From positions 1 through 27,061 of the forward strand of contig CAZWFE010000032.1 in NCBI GenBank assembly GCA_964633145.1: 27,061 bases of DNA. The letters are read 5' to 3'. The DNA comes from CAJXSD01 sp964633145. Its GTDB lineage: Bacteria; Pseudomonadota; Alphaproteobacteria; Rhodobacterales; Rhodobacteraceae. The notes under the pieces were generated by a model. It was not told the DNA's origin. It made no database searches and saw nothing but the letters and a program-made list of their open reading frames with translations. The position numbers were made by a program, and so were the translations under genes. Below, one piece after another: positions 1-7,787 of this stretch. Within the stretch, counting starts at the first letter, position 1. Every line of letters begins with the position of its first letter.

Positions 1-7
1 GGTATTT

Positions 8-676
8 TTATCGGCGCGGCATAGGTATGGCCCGCGCCGTTTTTCCAGTTAATATTGCGATTGCGCCTGTCGACATGATGTCACAAAGGGGCTGGCGCGC
101 ACAGTCTAGCCCACCGGTATATGTTCCATAGGCTGGCAAAATCAGCCGCCTTTCATCCAACAAAAAACACGACCGTGTCAGACGCTGTCGTTTCACGGTG
201 ATGGATGCTTTGGGATGGTAATGCCCCGATATTTCACAGTTGGTTTGTGTGGTATCCGCGATGTGGCGAAAATCAATATTCTCTCGGGATAAACTTTCGT
301 GATTTTGACCATCCAAGCCAAATTGTCCCGCATCATGATTGCCAGTGATCCATGTCCACTGTCGCCCGCTTTGCAATCGTGTCAAGGATGACAGGTCGTC
401 AGGCGTTAGCGACTGAACCGAGGTTATATCGTCAAAGCTATCGCCCAAGCTGATGATGTGATCGGGATCAAAGCGGTCCACATCATGTTCCAGACGCATC
501 AAGGTATCACGAATTTCATAAGGGGGAAGACTGGGGCCACCTATCCGCATCAGACGTTCTGTTTTGCCCAAATGCAAATCAGAGACGACCAATATGCGTT
601 GTGCAGGCCACCATAGGGCACCCGTCGGCGCTGCGTGGAATGTCGACCCACCAAGCGTAAATTCGTAATCTAACAT
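8..676 (-). CDS. pdeM: Ligase-associated DNA damage response endonuclease/phosphoesterase PdeM
   Basis: This 222-residue protein is a calcineurin-like metallophosphoesterase. The metal-binding motifs appear in order: SDLH (residues 32-35), GDSFDD (78-83), GNHD (112-115) and GHYHP (151-155). In the known family, PdeM is encoded with a Lhr-like helicase, an ATP-dependent DNA ligase and an exonuclease, and is thought to act in DNA end processing during repair. The upstream neighbour on the same strand, 38 bases away, is that helicase, so the two are probably co-transcribed. The length is normal for the family and the gene looks intact. The ATG at 676 is the natural start because the sequence after it (LDYEFTLGG) matches the usual N terminus. 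Ligase and exonuclease genes are not in this window. The family call is secure; the substrate is inferred. Confidence 0.9.
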   Translation of the reverse strand: MLDYEFTLGGSTFHAAPTGALWWPAQRILVVSDLHLGKTERLMRIGGPSLPPYEIRDTLMRLEHDVDRFDPDHIISLGDSFDDITSVQSLTPDDLSSLTRLQSGRQWTWITGNHDAGQFGLDGQNHESLSRENIDFRHIADTTQTNCEISGHYHPKASITVKRQRLTRSCFLLDERRLILPAYGTYTGGLDCARQPLCDIMSTGAIAILTGKTARAIPMPRR

Positions 677-714
677 TCCATCTTAACTCGCTGGTATTCC
701 CTGATGTGACACAC

Positions 715-3123
715 TTACTGTGACAAACCCGCTTCTTGAAATAATTTTTTCGCTTCCTCATCGATCAGACGTTCCATGGCTTCGCCCCCAACGGATATGC
801 GCCCAGCCTCAAGGAACAGCGGTGCGGCAAAGGGGGACACATGGGGCAGGGCATTGTGAACAATCCGATCTTGAACCCGATTCAACATCTGTTCTATGCG
901 GCCAAAATCCACCAATCCGCTTAGCGCATCTTGTTTTGCGACACGCAGCAGCAAATGATCGGGATCGTATTTTTGCAAAGTGTCGTACAATATATCGGAT
1001 GAAAATGTGGCCTGTCGCCCCGTTTTGCGCAGGCCCGGCAGATTACGTTCGATCAAACCGGCAATTGTCGCCACGCCCCGAAAACTGCGTTTCATCACTG
1101 CGTTGGTTGATAGCCATGTGTCAAAGCCTGTCTGAATGTCTGCTGGGTCAAACAATGGCGCAGGGTCTGTAATTTCATCCAATCCCCAAATTAATGTGCC
1201 ATAATCGTTTGTTACAAATCCGATCGGGGCTTTGCCCAATTGCTCTAGTCGATGGGTGATCAACAGCCCCAAGGTTTGCTGCGCATTCCGCCCTGCAAAG
1301 CCAAAGACACAGATATGATGGCGTCCTTGACGTTCAAAGGTTTCGAGCAACAAACTGTCGCGTGTGGGCAATGCGGATAATTCGTTTTGTTTTTGCAGCC
1401 ATGTTTGGGTGTCGCGGGGCAGGTGGGACCAATTTTGGGTTTCAAACAACGTCAAGATGCGTTCGCATAACTGCGTTGATGTTGCAAATTTAGTTCCCAT
1501 AAAGGTTGCGATTTTAGGCCGTTTACGGGCGTCACGGCTGACTTGGACCACCATATCACGCAGTGATTCAAATCGGACAACTTGACCGCCGATCAAAAAC
1601 GTATCCCCCGGGGTTAATGTCGCGGCAAAGCTTTCTTCGATTTCGCCCAGCGGCCTTCCACCGCGTGATTTATTTAATCGCACCTTAAGTGTATCACTGT
1701 CCTGAATTGTGCCACTGTTCATGCGAATTCTGTTTGCACTGCGTGGATCGCGCAGGACGTATGTGCCGTCTTGGACCTGCCTTAGGCGATGCCATTGATC
1801 ATATCGTTTCAAGGCATAGCCACCCGTCGTGCAAAAATCTAAACAATCATCAAATGCAGCGCGGCTAATCTGGGCGTATGGGCCTGCAGATTTTATTTCA
1901 TGATACAGATGATCTGGGTGAATTGGCCCCGCACAAGCACATAACAATATGTGTTGGCACAACACATCAAGCGGACCACTGGGTCGCGGATCACCATCTA
2001 GGTCATTTTCGATAACCGCCTGCAATGCTGCATGGCATTCTATGATTTCAAATTTATTTGCAGGAACAATTATCGCCTTGGATGGTGCATTGTAACGATG
2101 GTTTGCACGTCCAATTCGTTGTACCAAGCGTTTGACATTTTTGGGTGCGCCAATCTGAACAACCAGATCCACATCGCCCCAGTCAATACCCAAATCCAAG
2201 CTGCCGGTGCAGACAATGGCGCGCAACTGCCCTTGAACCATAGCCTGTTCGACGCGTTGGCGTTGGTCGCGATCCAGTGACCCGTGATGGATTGCAATCG
2301 GCAGATTGTCGGTATTGGCCAGCCAAAGGTTGTGAAAAAATATCTCGGCCTGTGCGCGGGTGTTGTGGAAAATTAGGGTGGTTTTATGTTGCCGGATTTC
2401 ACGCAAAACATCTGGTATTGCATATGTCGCGCCTGCACCGGTCCATGGCGGCGGCGCGTGTGATTGCAGCATTGAAATATCGGGCGTTGGCCCGCTGTCA
2501 GCCATATGAATTGGGCAATCTACATCTGCGGGGGCCAGGAATTTGGCGATAGATTTTGGATCGTCAACTGTGGCCGATAACCCAACGCGGCGCATATGGG
2601 GGGCACATTGGGACAGTCGCGACAGGGCTAGCGCCAGTTGATCACCACGTTTGGTATCCGCCAATGCGTGAATTTCATCAATGACAACGCGTTGCAGGTT
2701 TGCAAACATTCGAACCGCATCAGGATAGGATAGCAGCAAAGCCAAACTTTCAGGTGTGGTTAGCAAAATGTTCGGGGGGGCGGCCCGTTGGCGACGTTTA
2801 GTAGCCTGCGATGTGTCGCCTGTGCGATCCTCAACCGTGATGGGCAGTGCCATCTCGGTGATTGGTGTGGCAAGGTTGCGTTTGATATCTGTCGCCAATG
2901 CCTTCAGCGGCGACACATAGATGGTATGCAACCCAGCATGATCATCCTGCGCCAATTCGATCAGGGATGGCAAAAATCCAGACAGGGTTTTGCCCGCGCC
3001 TGTGGGCGCAATCAACAATTGGGCCGGCAGATCCGCAGTGGCGACCAGGTGTTCCTGATGCGGATGCAGCCGCCATTCGCGACGGTTAAGCCATGTTTGA
3101 AATTGCACGGGCAGTTGGGTCAT
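715..3123 (-). CDS. Ligase-associated DNA damage response DExH-box helicase (Lhr-like)
   Basis: This 802-residue superfamily 2 helicase has a Walker A motif APTGAGKT (39-46), a DEIH box (149-152), the LSAT motif III (182-185) and the motif VI core QRIGRA (335-340). A long C-terminal part follows, as in the Lhr family with its winged-helix and beta-barrel regions. The length is typical of the bacterial 'ligase-associated DExH helicase' family, which accompanies PdeM and a ligase in DNA repair operons. It lies directly upstream of pdeM on the same strand. Upstream is not the ligase but the decayed prepilin peptidase gene, 37 bases away. The ATG at 3123 opens the conserved N terminus; no strong ribosome binding site is visible. 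The sequence contains no frameshift or missing motif. Confidence 0.92.
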   Translation of the reverse strand: MTQLPVQFQTWLNRREWRLHPHQEHLVATADLPAQLLIAPTGAGKTLSGFLPSLIELAQDDHAGLHTIYVSPLKALATDIKRNLATPITEMALPITVEDRTGDTSQATKRRQRAAPPNILLTTPESLALLLSYPDAVRMFANLQRVVIDEIHALADTKRGDQLALALSRLSQCAPHMRRVGLSATVDDPKSIAKFLAPADVDCPIHMADSGPTPDISMLQSHAPPPWTGAGATYAIPDVLREIRQHKTTLIFHNTRAQAEIFFHNLWLANTDNLPIAIHHGSLDRDQRQRVEQAMVQGQLRAIVCTGSLDLGIDWGDVDLVVQIGAPKNVKRLVQRIGRANHRYNAPSKAIIVPANKFEIIECHAALQAVIENDLDGDPRPSGPLDVLCQHILLCACAGPIHPDHLYHEIKSAGPYAQISRAAFDDCLDFCTTGGYALKRYDQWHRLRQVQDGTYVLRDPRSANRIRMNSGTIQDSDTLKVRLNKSRGGRPLGEIEESFAATLTPGDTFLIGGQVVRFESLRDMVVQVSRDARKRPKIATFMGTKFATSTQLCERILTLFETQNWSHLPRDTQTWLQKQNELSALPTRDSLLLETFERQGRHHICVFGFAGRNAQQTLGLLITHRLEQLGKAPIGFVTNDYGTLIWGLDEITDPAPLFDPADIQTGFDTWLSTNAVMKRSFRGVATIAGLIERNLPGLRKTGRQATFSSDILYDTLQKYDPDHLLLRVAKQDALSGLVDFGRIEQMLNRVQDRIVHNALPHVSPFAAPLFLEAGRISVGGEAMERLIDEEAKKLFQEAGLSQ

Positions 3124-3160
3124 CTGTGCTAGGTAAAATACCCGTGCCCAAAAACAAGCG

Positions 3161-3650
3161 TTAAAGTGTATTCAACGCCAAAACATAGTAAAATATGATG
3201 GATGATCCCAGTGCCAAGCCCATCGGAATAAAACGTCCTGCGTTCCATGTTTTCCACTCGGGTGTATATTTTTGCAGCGGCGTCAAACGCAAAATAATGA
3301 CTAGCAAAACCGCTGCAATCATCGCCGCAACCAAAACGATCATGAAATCGATCCAGTCGCTATAGGCGACAAACAGGCCAAGGGCGGGAAATATTTTGGC
3401 ATCCCCCCCGCCAAATGCACCAAATGCGAATAAGGCAAATGTAATGACCAAAATCCCACCTGAAACCGCAAACCGCCACACATATGTATCAAACGGCATG
3501 ACAAAGGGGCCCACGACCGCGAAAATCGCCACTGTCGCCAAAAATTTTATTCGTAATCAACATGGTTTTTAAGTCGTTCCATGCAATCCACAAACCCAAA
3601 ACAGTCAAGATCGGCAAAAACGTGTAAATTTCAGTGGTCGAGAGGTTCAT
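3161..3650 (-). pseudogene. cpaA: Prepilin peptidase CpaA/TadV (A24 family), one-base frameshift
   Basis: This is a small inner-membrane aspartyl protease that would cleave and mature Flp pilin. Two pieces are visible. An ATG at 3650 opens a 36-codon stretch containing WNDLKTMLITNK, which supplies the first catalytic aspartate (D26). A second frame, open from a TTG at 3541, carries 126 residues with the second aspartate in GGGDAKIF and several hydrophobic membrane segments. The frames join if one base is removed from the A5T4 tract at 3540-3548, giving about 162 residues, the usual size for CpaA. As written, the product from 3650 would be truncated soon after the shift. Either the gene is inactivated or the tract holds a sequencing error. 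It follows the two TPR genes, the normal position at the end of a Rhodobacteraceae tad operon. Confidence 0.8.
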
Positions 3651-3659
3651 GATTGGGCC

Positions 3660-4505
3660 TTATGAGTTTTCAAGCGCTTCTAAGCTGCGTTGTGCAGATT
3701 CAAAATATTGTGGATGTGTTTCGACCGCTTCGCGGAACAGGGATTTTGCGGTTTGAATATCACCCTTTTTCACAGCAGACAGACCCATTGTGTTCAACAA
3801 TTCTGCGCGTTCGATTTGCGTCAGATTGATGACAGGCAGGGTGTATTTACCTTGGGCGGCGCGGGCCAAAACCAAGTTGTTTTTCACGGTAAATCGTGAG
3901 CTGTCCTGTTTTAGCGATTGCATAAACAACCGCTCGGCTCCGATGTAATCACCGCGGGTCAATTTGGAATAACCCCAGTTGTTTAAGGCACCTGCCGGCT
4001 TTGTGGTCAGTCCGACTGCCACTTCGTAAAATGCGTCAGACCGTTTCCATTCCTTGCGACTGTCGGCAACCATCGCCTCAAGGCGATAGCGATCATAGGT
4101 TTCGATTGTTGGCGGGATCTCATCCAATACGGTTTTGGCGCGATCCCAATCACTGTTGCGGATCAGGCTTTCGGCGTATTTCAATTTGTCAGCCTCTGTT
4201 GCATCTGGATGCTTGACTGTTTTTGCCCAGATTGCCACCGCCTCTTGTGGACGTTTGGCGCGGGTCAGGGACATACCCAGACCGCGCATATATTGGATGT
4301 CGTCGGGGTTTTCACGCAAGGTACGTTGGAAAAAAATGACCGCTTCATCTGGGTCAGCAACGGTCAGCATCACATCGGCCAGATCACTTTCGGCGACGAC
4401 ATTGACGTCTTTTAGGTTTTCATCAACTTGATTTTGATTGCCCATTTCGCAACCCATCAAGACCAGACTTGTGGCGCAAGCCAACCCTAACATTGTTATC
4501 CGCAT
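3660..4505 (-). CDS. TPR lipoprotein of the Tad locus (TadD-like)
   Basis: The 281-residue product starts with a lipoprotein signal peptide ending in the lipobox LMGC (cysteine at 19), so it should be anchored to a membrane and face the periplasm. The rest is alpha-helical with several tetratricopeptide-like repeats, for instance around residues 53-90 (EAVIFFQRTLRENPDD) and 170-215 (NNWGYSKLTRGDYIGAERLF). TadD-type TPR lipoproteins are assembly factors of Tad pili, thought to help the secretin or platform proteins. It follows a second TPR gene by 20 bases and precedes cpaA, as in complete tad operons. An AAGGATC sequence before the ATG at 4505 is a good ribosome binding site. The gene looks intact although its partners are broken. 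Confidence 0.82.
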   Translation of the reverse strand: MRITMLGLACATSLVLMGCEMGNQNQVDENLKDVNVVAESDLADVMLTVADPDEAVIFFQRTLRENPDDIQYMRGLGMSLTRAKRPQEAVAIWAKTVKHPDATEADKLKYAESLIRNSDWDRAKTVLDEIPPTIETYDRYRLEAMVADSRKEWKRSDAFYEVAVGLTTKPAGALNNWGYSKLTRGDYIGAERLFMQSLKQDSSRFTVKNNLVLARAAQGKYTLPVINLTQIERAELLNTMGLSAVKKGDIQTAKSLFREAVETHPQYFESAQRSLEALENS

Positions 4506-4525
4506 TTTGATCCTTACTACCCGCC

Positions 4526-5068
4526 CTATGGGAATTGCTCATCCGAGATTATTTTTATCCCCTGTGGCATTCGCTCTGTTTCGTTATCTTGCGCAGAATA
4601 AACCGAATTTTCGTATTTTTCGACTGCTTCGGCCAAATTTTTCCTTATTGAGTCATTTTGGCCATTATCCAGCGCCACAGCCTTGGTGAAAATTTGGACC
4701 GCGTCTGCAAATCGTCCTTTGGCCATCAGCGCGATACCGTAGTTGTTCAACAGCCCTGGCCATTCGGGTTCAATTTTCAACGCGCGTTCAAACATGGCCA
4801 AGGCTTGATCCATCCGGCCCAAACGGAAATTGGCCACCCCCATCGCAGACAAATTTTCGCCGGTAAACCCATCACTGGCGGCTGCGCGGGTAAAGGCATC
4901 TAGCGCCAGTTCATATTCCCCCGCATCCATCAACCGTTCGCCCACAACCATGGCGTCAACCTGTTTGCCGCTTGGGTCAATATCAGGCGCAAATACGCCA
5001 GTGTCCGGCGGGGTTTGCGTGCAGGCCGTAACGACAATGAACACTGCAAATAATATCTGACGTAACAT
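4526..5068 (-). CDS. tadD: Second TPR lipoprotein of the Tad locus (TadD-like)
   Basis: The 180-residue product has a short hydrophobic signal with a lipobox-like VTAC (cysteine at 16), followed by about three tetratricopeptide repeats, the clearest being GMDQALAMFERALKIEP-like helices at residues 75-140. It belongs with TadD-type proteins needed for Tad pilus assembly. Its ATG lies three bases after the stop of the tadC remnant, and its ribosome binding site (GGAG) lies inside the end of that remnant. This close spacing shows the original operon arrangement is preserved here. The reading frame is complete. Which of the two TPR genes is the true tadD orthologue cannot be decided by eye. Confidence 0.78.
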   Translation of the reverse strand: MLRQILFAVFIVVTACTQTPPDTGVFAPDIDPSGKQVDAMVVGERLMDAGEYELALDAFTRAAASDGFTGENLSAMGVANFRLGRMDQALAMFERALKIEPEWPGLLNNYGIALMAKGRFADAVQIFTKAVALDNGQNDSIRKNLAEAVEKYENSVYSAQDNETERMPQGIKIISDEQFP

Positions 5069-5071
5069 GTG

Positions 5072-5296
5072 CTAGAACACTCCGCCGATATTCATGCTGG
5101 TCAGCTGCACGATTGACGGTGCCAGTAGGATGATCATCAACGGTGGAACGCTGAGCATCATTGTGGTGATGGTCATCTTGGTAGGTAGTTTGTTTGCCTT
5201 TTCTTCGGCGCGCATAATGCGTTTGTCACGCATTTCGGCCGCATACACATTGATGGCATCAGAAATGGAGGTCCCAAATGTGGCCGCCTGAATCAT
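5072..5296 (-). pseudogene. tadC: C-terminal remnant of TadC (type II secretion F-domain platform protein)
   Basis: Only 74 codons remain. They match the extreme C terminus of TadC: a stretch like FGTSISDAINVYAAEMRDKR, then AEEKANKLPTKMT, then a final membrane helix (residues about 43-63). Full-length TadC is about 320 residues, so roughly three quarters of the gene is missing from the 5' side. The remnant begins at an ATG overlapping the stop codon of rcpA by the sequence ATGA (5293-5296), so the break lies at or just before the end of rcpA. A protein could be translated from this ATG but would have one membrane segment and no F domain core. It is best read as the scar of a deletion that also removed cpaE, tadA and tadB. 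Confidence 0.85.
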
Positions 5297-6708
5297 TCCA
5301 TTACATAACCATAGGAACTGTTAAAATCTTGTTGAGCAACTTCTCCGGCACCTTTGTTATTTGAAGGTGCCGTTGTTCTACCGAACAAAAACAGGTCCTT
5401 TTCACTTGGGGGACGAATTCGATCAGTGGGCAATTGAAATGCCTCGCCCTTGACCGGGGTGACCAAATGGGCGGTTACAATGATGACCAATTCAGATTGT
5501 TTGCGCGAATAATCGGCGCTGCGGAATAATGCGCCCAAAATTGGCACATCGCCAAGCCACGGCACTTGACCATTCAGATCTTGGAAATCGTCTTGCAACA
5601 GACCGGCAATCGCAAAACTTTCCCCGTCGCGCAATTCGACAGTCGTTGATGTTTTACGTGTTTTTGTGCCGCTTACGGTATACGATCCCGTGGAAACGGA
5701 CGCGGAGCTGTCCAAAGATGACACTTCGGCAGAAAGCTCAAGGTTAATCGTATCGTTTTGCAGGACGGTCGGGGTAAATTCCATATTCACGCCGAATGGC
5801 TTGAATTCAATCGAAACTGCCCCGTCTTGTAAAACGGGAATTGGATATTCACCGCCCGCCAGAAATGATGCAGGTTTGCCCGACAGCGCGGTCAGGTTCG
5901 GTTCGGCCAATGTGCGCACAAAGCCCTTGGTTTCCAATGCCTCAAGCATCACCGCGACCTCTAATGCGCCTGCGTTGAAACCCAAAACGGCGGTTCCATT
6001 CGATGCGCCGGCTCCGTCCGAGTTTCCTGACAGCAGACCACCTTGGCCCGCTGTTGTCGAACCCGCACCGGTACCTGCGTTTAATCCTAATTCGTTGTTC
6101 AGCAAATTGCCTTGTAACGCGACCGAGGATGACAGTGATTTCGCAATGGTGCGCTGCATTTCCGCAAAACGGACACGCAGCATCACCTGCTGAACACCAC
6201 CAACAGTCAAGAGATTCGAAACTTTCCCAGCTGAATAACGTTCAGCCAAGCTTAAAGCTTGGTCCAATGCGTTGGTGCTGGAAACTGTACCGGACAAAAC
6301 GACACCGTCGTTTGCCGTGCGCACCTCAATTTTTTCGTTGGGCAGAATTTGACGCAGCCGCAACTTAAATTCGCTGATCTCGGGCGTGACGATTACATTT
6401 ACATTCGAAATCAAACGACCCTGCGCATCCAATAATGTCAGTGTGGTTTGACCCGGCGTTTTGCCCAGAACATAAACGGTGCGATCAGACAGCGTTGAAA
6501 AATCAGCAATCGATGGGTTTGCAATGCTCAGTTCTGCAAATGGAATATCGCTTTCGACAACGATGGCACGATTCATTGGAACGTCTATACTGCTTTCGCC
6601 ACCGTTGCGCACAATCTGCAATATTTCGGCCGAAACCGTTGTGGCGAACGTACCGATACAAAGAGATAGGCCAATCGCGGTGGCCTGAAATAGTTTTTTC
6701 ATAATCAT
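5293..6708 (-). CDS. cpaC: Tad pilus outer-membrane secretin RcpA/CpaC
   Basis: The 471-residue product has a signal peptide (to about residue 27), a pilus-type N1 domain (about 30-110), a BON-like segment (about 112-165) and a secretin domain to about residue 410. The secretin signature is visible near the end as VPWLGDVPILGALFRS followed by ELVIIVTAHLV. It would form the outer-membrane channel for the Flp pilus. The C-terminal tail (ending GYVME) looks complete and natural for the family. The first of two possible ATGs (6708) has a GAGGG eight bases upstream. Its neighbours are abnormal: a stub of rcpC lies 199 bases upstream and a stub of tadC overlaps its stop codon. No frameshift is visible, so the gene may still be expressed although the pilus motor genes are missing here. 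Confidence 0.92.
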   Translation of the reverse strand: MIMKKLFQATAIGLSLCIGTFATTVSAEILQIVRNGGESSIDVPMNRAIVVESDIPFAELSIANPSIADFSTLSDRTVYVLGKTPGQTTLTLLDAQGRLISNVNVIVTPEISEFKLRLRQILPNEKIEVRTANDGVVLSGTVSSTNALDQALSLAERYSAGKVSNLLTVGGVQQVMLRVRFAEMQRTIAKSLSSSVALQGNLLNNELGLNAGTGAGSTTAGQGGLLSGNSDGAGASNGTAVLGFNAGALEVAVMLEALETKGFVRTLAEPNLTALSGKPASFLAGGEYPIPVLQDGAVSIEFKPFGVNMEFTPTVLQNDTINLELSAEVSSLDSSASVSTGSYTVSGTKTRKTSTTVELRDGESFAIAGLLQDDFQDLNGQVPWLGDVPILGALFRSADYSRKQSELVIIVTAHLVTPVKGEAFQLPTDRIRPPSEKDLFLFGRTTAPSNNKGAGEVAQQDFNSSYGYVME

Positions 6709-6800
6709 GTGACCTGCCCTCTTTGATCACGCCTCAACAACGGGGTCTTTTGCCCCTTTGTCTAGACTGTGGCCTATTTTTTATATTTTTGCAAGCATCA

Positions 6801-6834
6801 ATACAGACTTATGTCTGTATCCTTATGTCTGTAT
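6801..6834. promoter_or_regulatory. Cluster of GTCTGTAT half-sites upstream of the secretin gene
   Basis: ATACAGAC (6801-6808) and GTCTGTAT (6813-6820) form a perfect 8-base inverted repeat around a TTAT spacer. A second GTCTGTAT follows at 6827-6834. The 13-base word CTTATGTCTGTAT therefore occurs twice with a 14-base period. The cluster lies 93 bases upstream of the rcpA start in a 199-base gap that is usually much shorter in intact tad operons. It resembles an operator with three half-sites. The bound regulator, if any, is unknown. Confidence 0.4.
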
Positions 6835-6907
6835 CGCGTTAATCCTTGATGTTTAGGACGCAACGTTGGGCCATAAGTCATTCAAAGGGCCCAACCGTAG
6901 CTTGGCC

Positions 6908-7231
6908 CTAGTTTTCTGGACAAGGGATATTTGTCACAACGACCTCCGCACCGCGGCGGCTCTTGACGCTGCAGGTGGCTGCTTTCGTTTTTTCTTGATC
7001 GCGGGACAGGCCCAGCAATGCGTGTTGGCTGACTTCGACCATTTCAGTGCGCTCATCGTCCAAGCCAATCAATGTGGTTGAAAGGCTGCCGCTGCTTTGT
7101 GCCAATGTCAATGTGGCCGCTTGGGTTGGTGTAACGGCGACAACGATTGTACTGGCCAATCGGGGCGCGCCGCCATTGTCATCGGCTACGTAATCTTGGT
7201 CGAATGCGTGAAAATCGATCCCTGAAACAAA
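6908..7231 (-). pseudogene. cpaB: C-terminal remnant of RcpC/CpaB (Flp pilus assembly protein)
   Basis: The frame is open from 7264 to the TAG at 6908-6910, and similarity to CpaB begins near the sequence SGIDFHAFDQDY (about 7223-7190). It continues through LASTIVVAVTPTQAATLTLA, the conserved C-terminal region, to the typical ending around SVKSRRGAEVV. About 105 residues remain of a family usually near 270-300 residues; the signal peptide and SAF domain are gone. No ATG or GTG lies in frame; the only start is a TTG at 7159 without a ribosome binding site. The stub starts immediately after the flp terminator, so one deletion end probably lies at about 7230-7265. CpaB would normally be a periplasmic partner of the secretin. 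Confidence 0.8.
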
Positions 7232-7254
7232 AACTCGGCGCCAGGGGCGCCGAG
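7226..7254 (-). terminator. Rho-independent terminator after flp
   Basis: A perfect 9-base-pair stem (CTCGGCGCC and GGCGCCGAG, 7234-7254) with a three-base loop is followed, on the minus strand, by TTTTTGTTT. It lies 37 bases after the flp stop codon and would end the pilin transcript. A terminator here fits the high, separate expression usual for flp pilin genes. Confidence 0.88.
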
Positions 7255-7290
7255 CATCACATTTCTATACCGAAACGTGCCTTTGACTTA

Positions 7291-7488
7291 TTAGTCGCAA
7301 TCGCTAAACAGGCCACAGTTGAATTCTTCCATATCTGTAACGGTGTTGTTCGCCAAATCGCTCGTAATATCTTTCACGATGTTATAGGATGCGATACCCA
7401 AAACAACAACGCCTGCAGTCAGGATAACCCAGTCGATTGTTACCGCGCCTGATTCGTTCTTGGCAAAGTTTTTGATCATGTTCAGCAT
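7291..7488 (-). CDS. flp: Flp family type IVb pilin
   Basis: The product from the ATG at 7488 is 65 residues: a short basic leader (MLNMIKNFAKNESG), a likely processing site after the glycine, then AVTIDWVILTAGVVVLGIAS, a hydrophobic helix, and a polar tail ending in two cysteines. This is the plan of the small Flp pilins of Rhodobacteraceae, cleaved by CpaA and assembled into Tad pili. A GGAG sits six bases before this ATG, so the longer frame that begins upstream is not the real start. The conserved glutamate at +5 is replaced by aspartate (TIDW), common in this pilin subgroup as far as I recall. The gene is intact and has its own terminator, in contrast to the damaged tad genes downstream. 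Confidence 0.88.
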   Translation of the reverse strand: MLNMIKNFAKNESGAVTIDWVILTAGVVVLGIASYNIVKDITSDLANNTVTDMEEFNCGLFSDCD

Positions 7489-7787
7489 TTTATTCTCCAA
7501 AAAATTAGCTCTTTGATGTTTTCCCAGCAACTCCCCCCCACATGGACGGCCGCGCTGCTTGGCGTGGTATTGTTATCGCCCCAGATTAAGGCACAAATTT
7601 GGCGCAAAGGGGATGATCTATAGTCCAAAGGGTGGAAATATTGAAAAAAGTATTAAAAATATGACAAATATCTGATAATAAATGATAAAAAATCAAGAAT
7701 TGTGTTAGTTATCGGGTAATTCATTGGGTTTTCGTCAAATGTCTGCCATTTTTCAGGGGGCGATAACACAAAAGTGGGGGACGTGTT
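7489..7787. promoter_or_regulatory. Divergent intergenic region between flp and the lytic transglycosylase
   Basis: This 299-base gap must hold the promoters of flp (minus) and the transglycosylase (plus). It has a strikingly AT-rich core at about 7634-7710, rich in A and T tracts and unlike the neighbouring coding DNA. I find no confident -35/-10 pair on either strand and no open frame that looks like a gene. The AT-rich core could be a binding region for nucleoid proteins or the flp upstream element. Confidence 0.4.

Noticed and set aside
5666..6193. 175-residue plus-strand frame inside rcpA
   Set aside because: It is antisense to an intact secretin gene, proline and serine rich without motif, and has no start signal.
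6865..6895. Inverted repeat GTTGGGCC / GGCCCAAC as terminator of the rcpC remnant
   Set aside because: The loop is 15 bases and no T-run follows on either strand; at most a weak structure.
5072..7264. Transposon or insertion sequence as cause of the Tad locus breaks
   Set aside because: No transposase frame, terminal inverted repeats or target duplications were seen at either junction; simple deletions fit better.
7624..7710. AT-rich stretch as a replication origin or a small RNA gene
   Set aside because: No DnaA-box cluster, iterons or terminator-bounded transcript can be seen; it is more simply the divergent promoter region.
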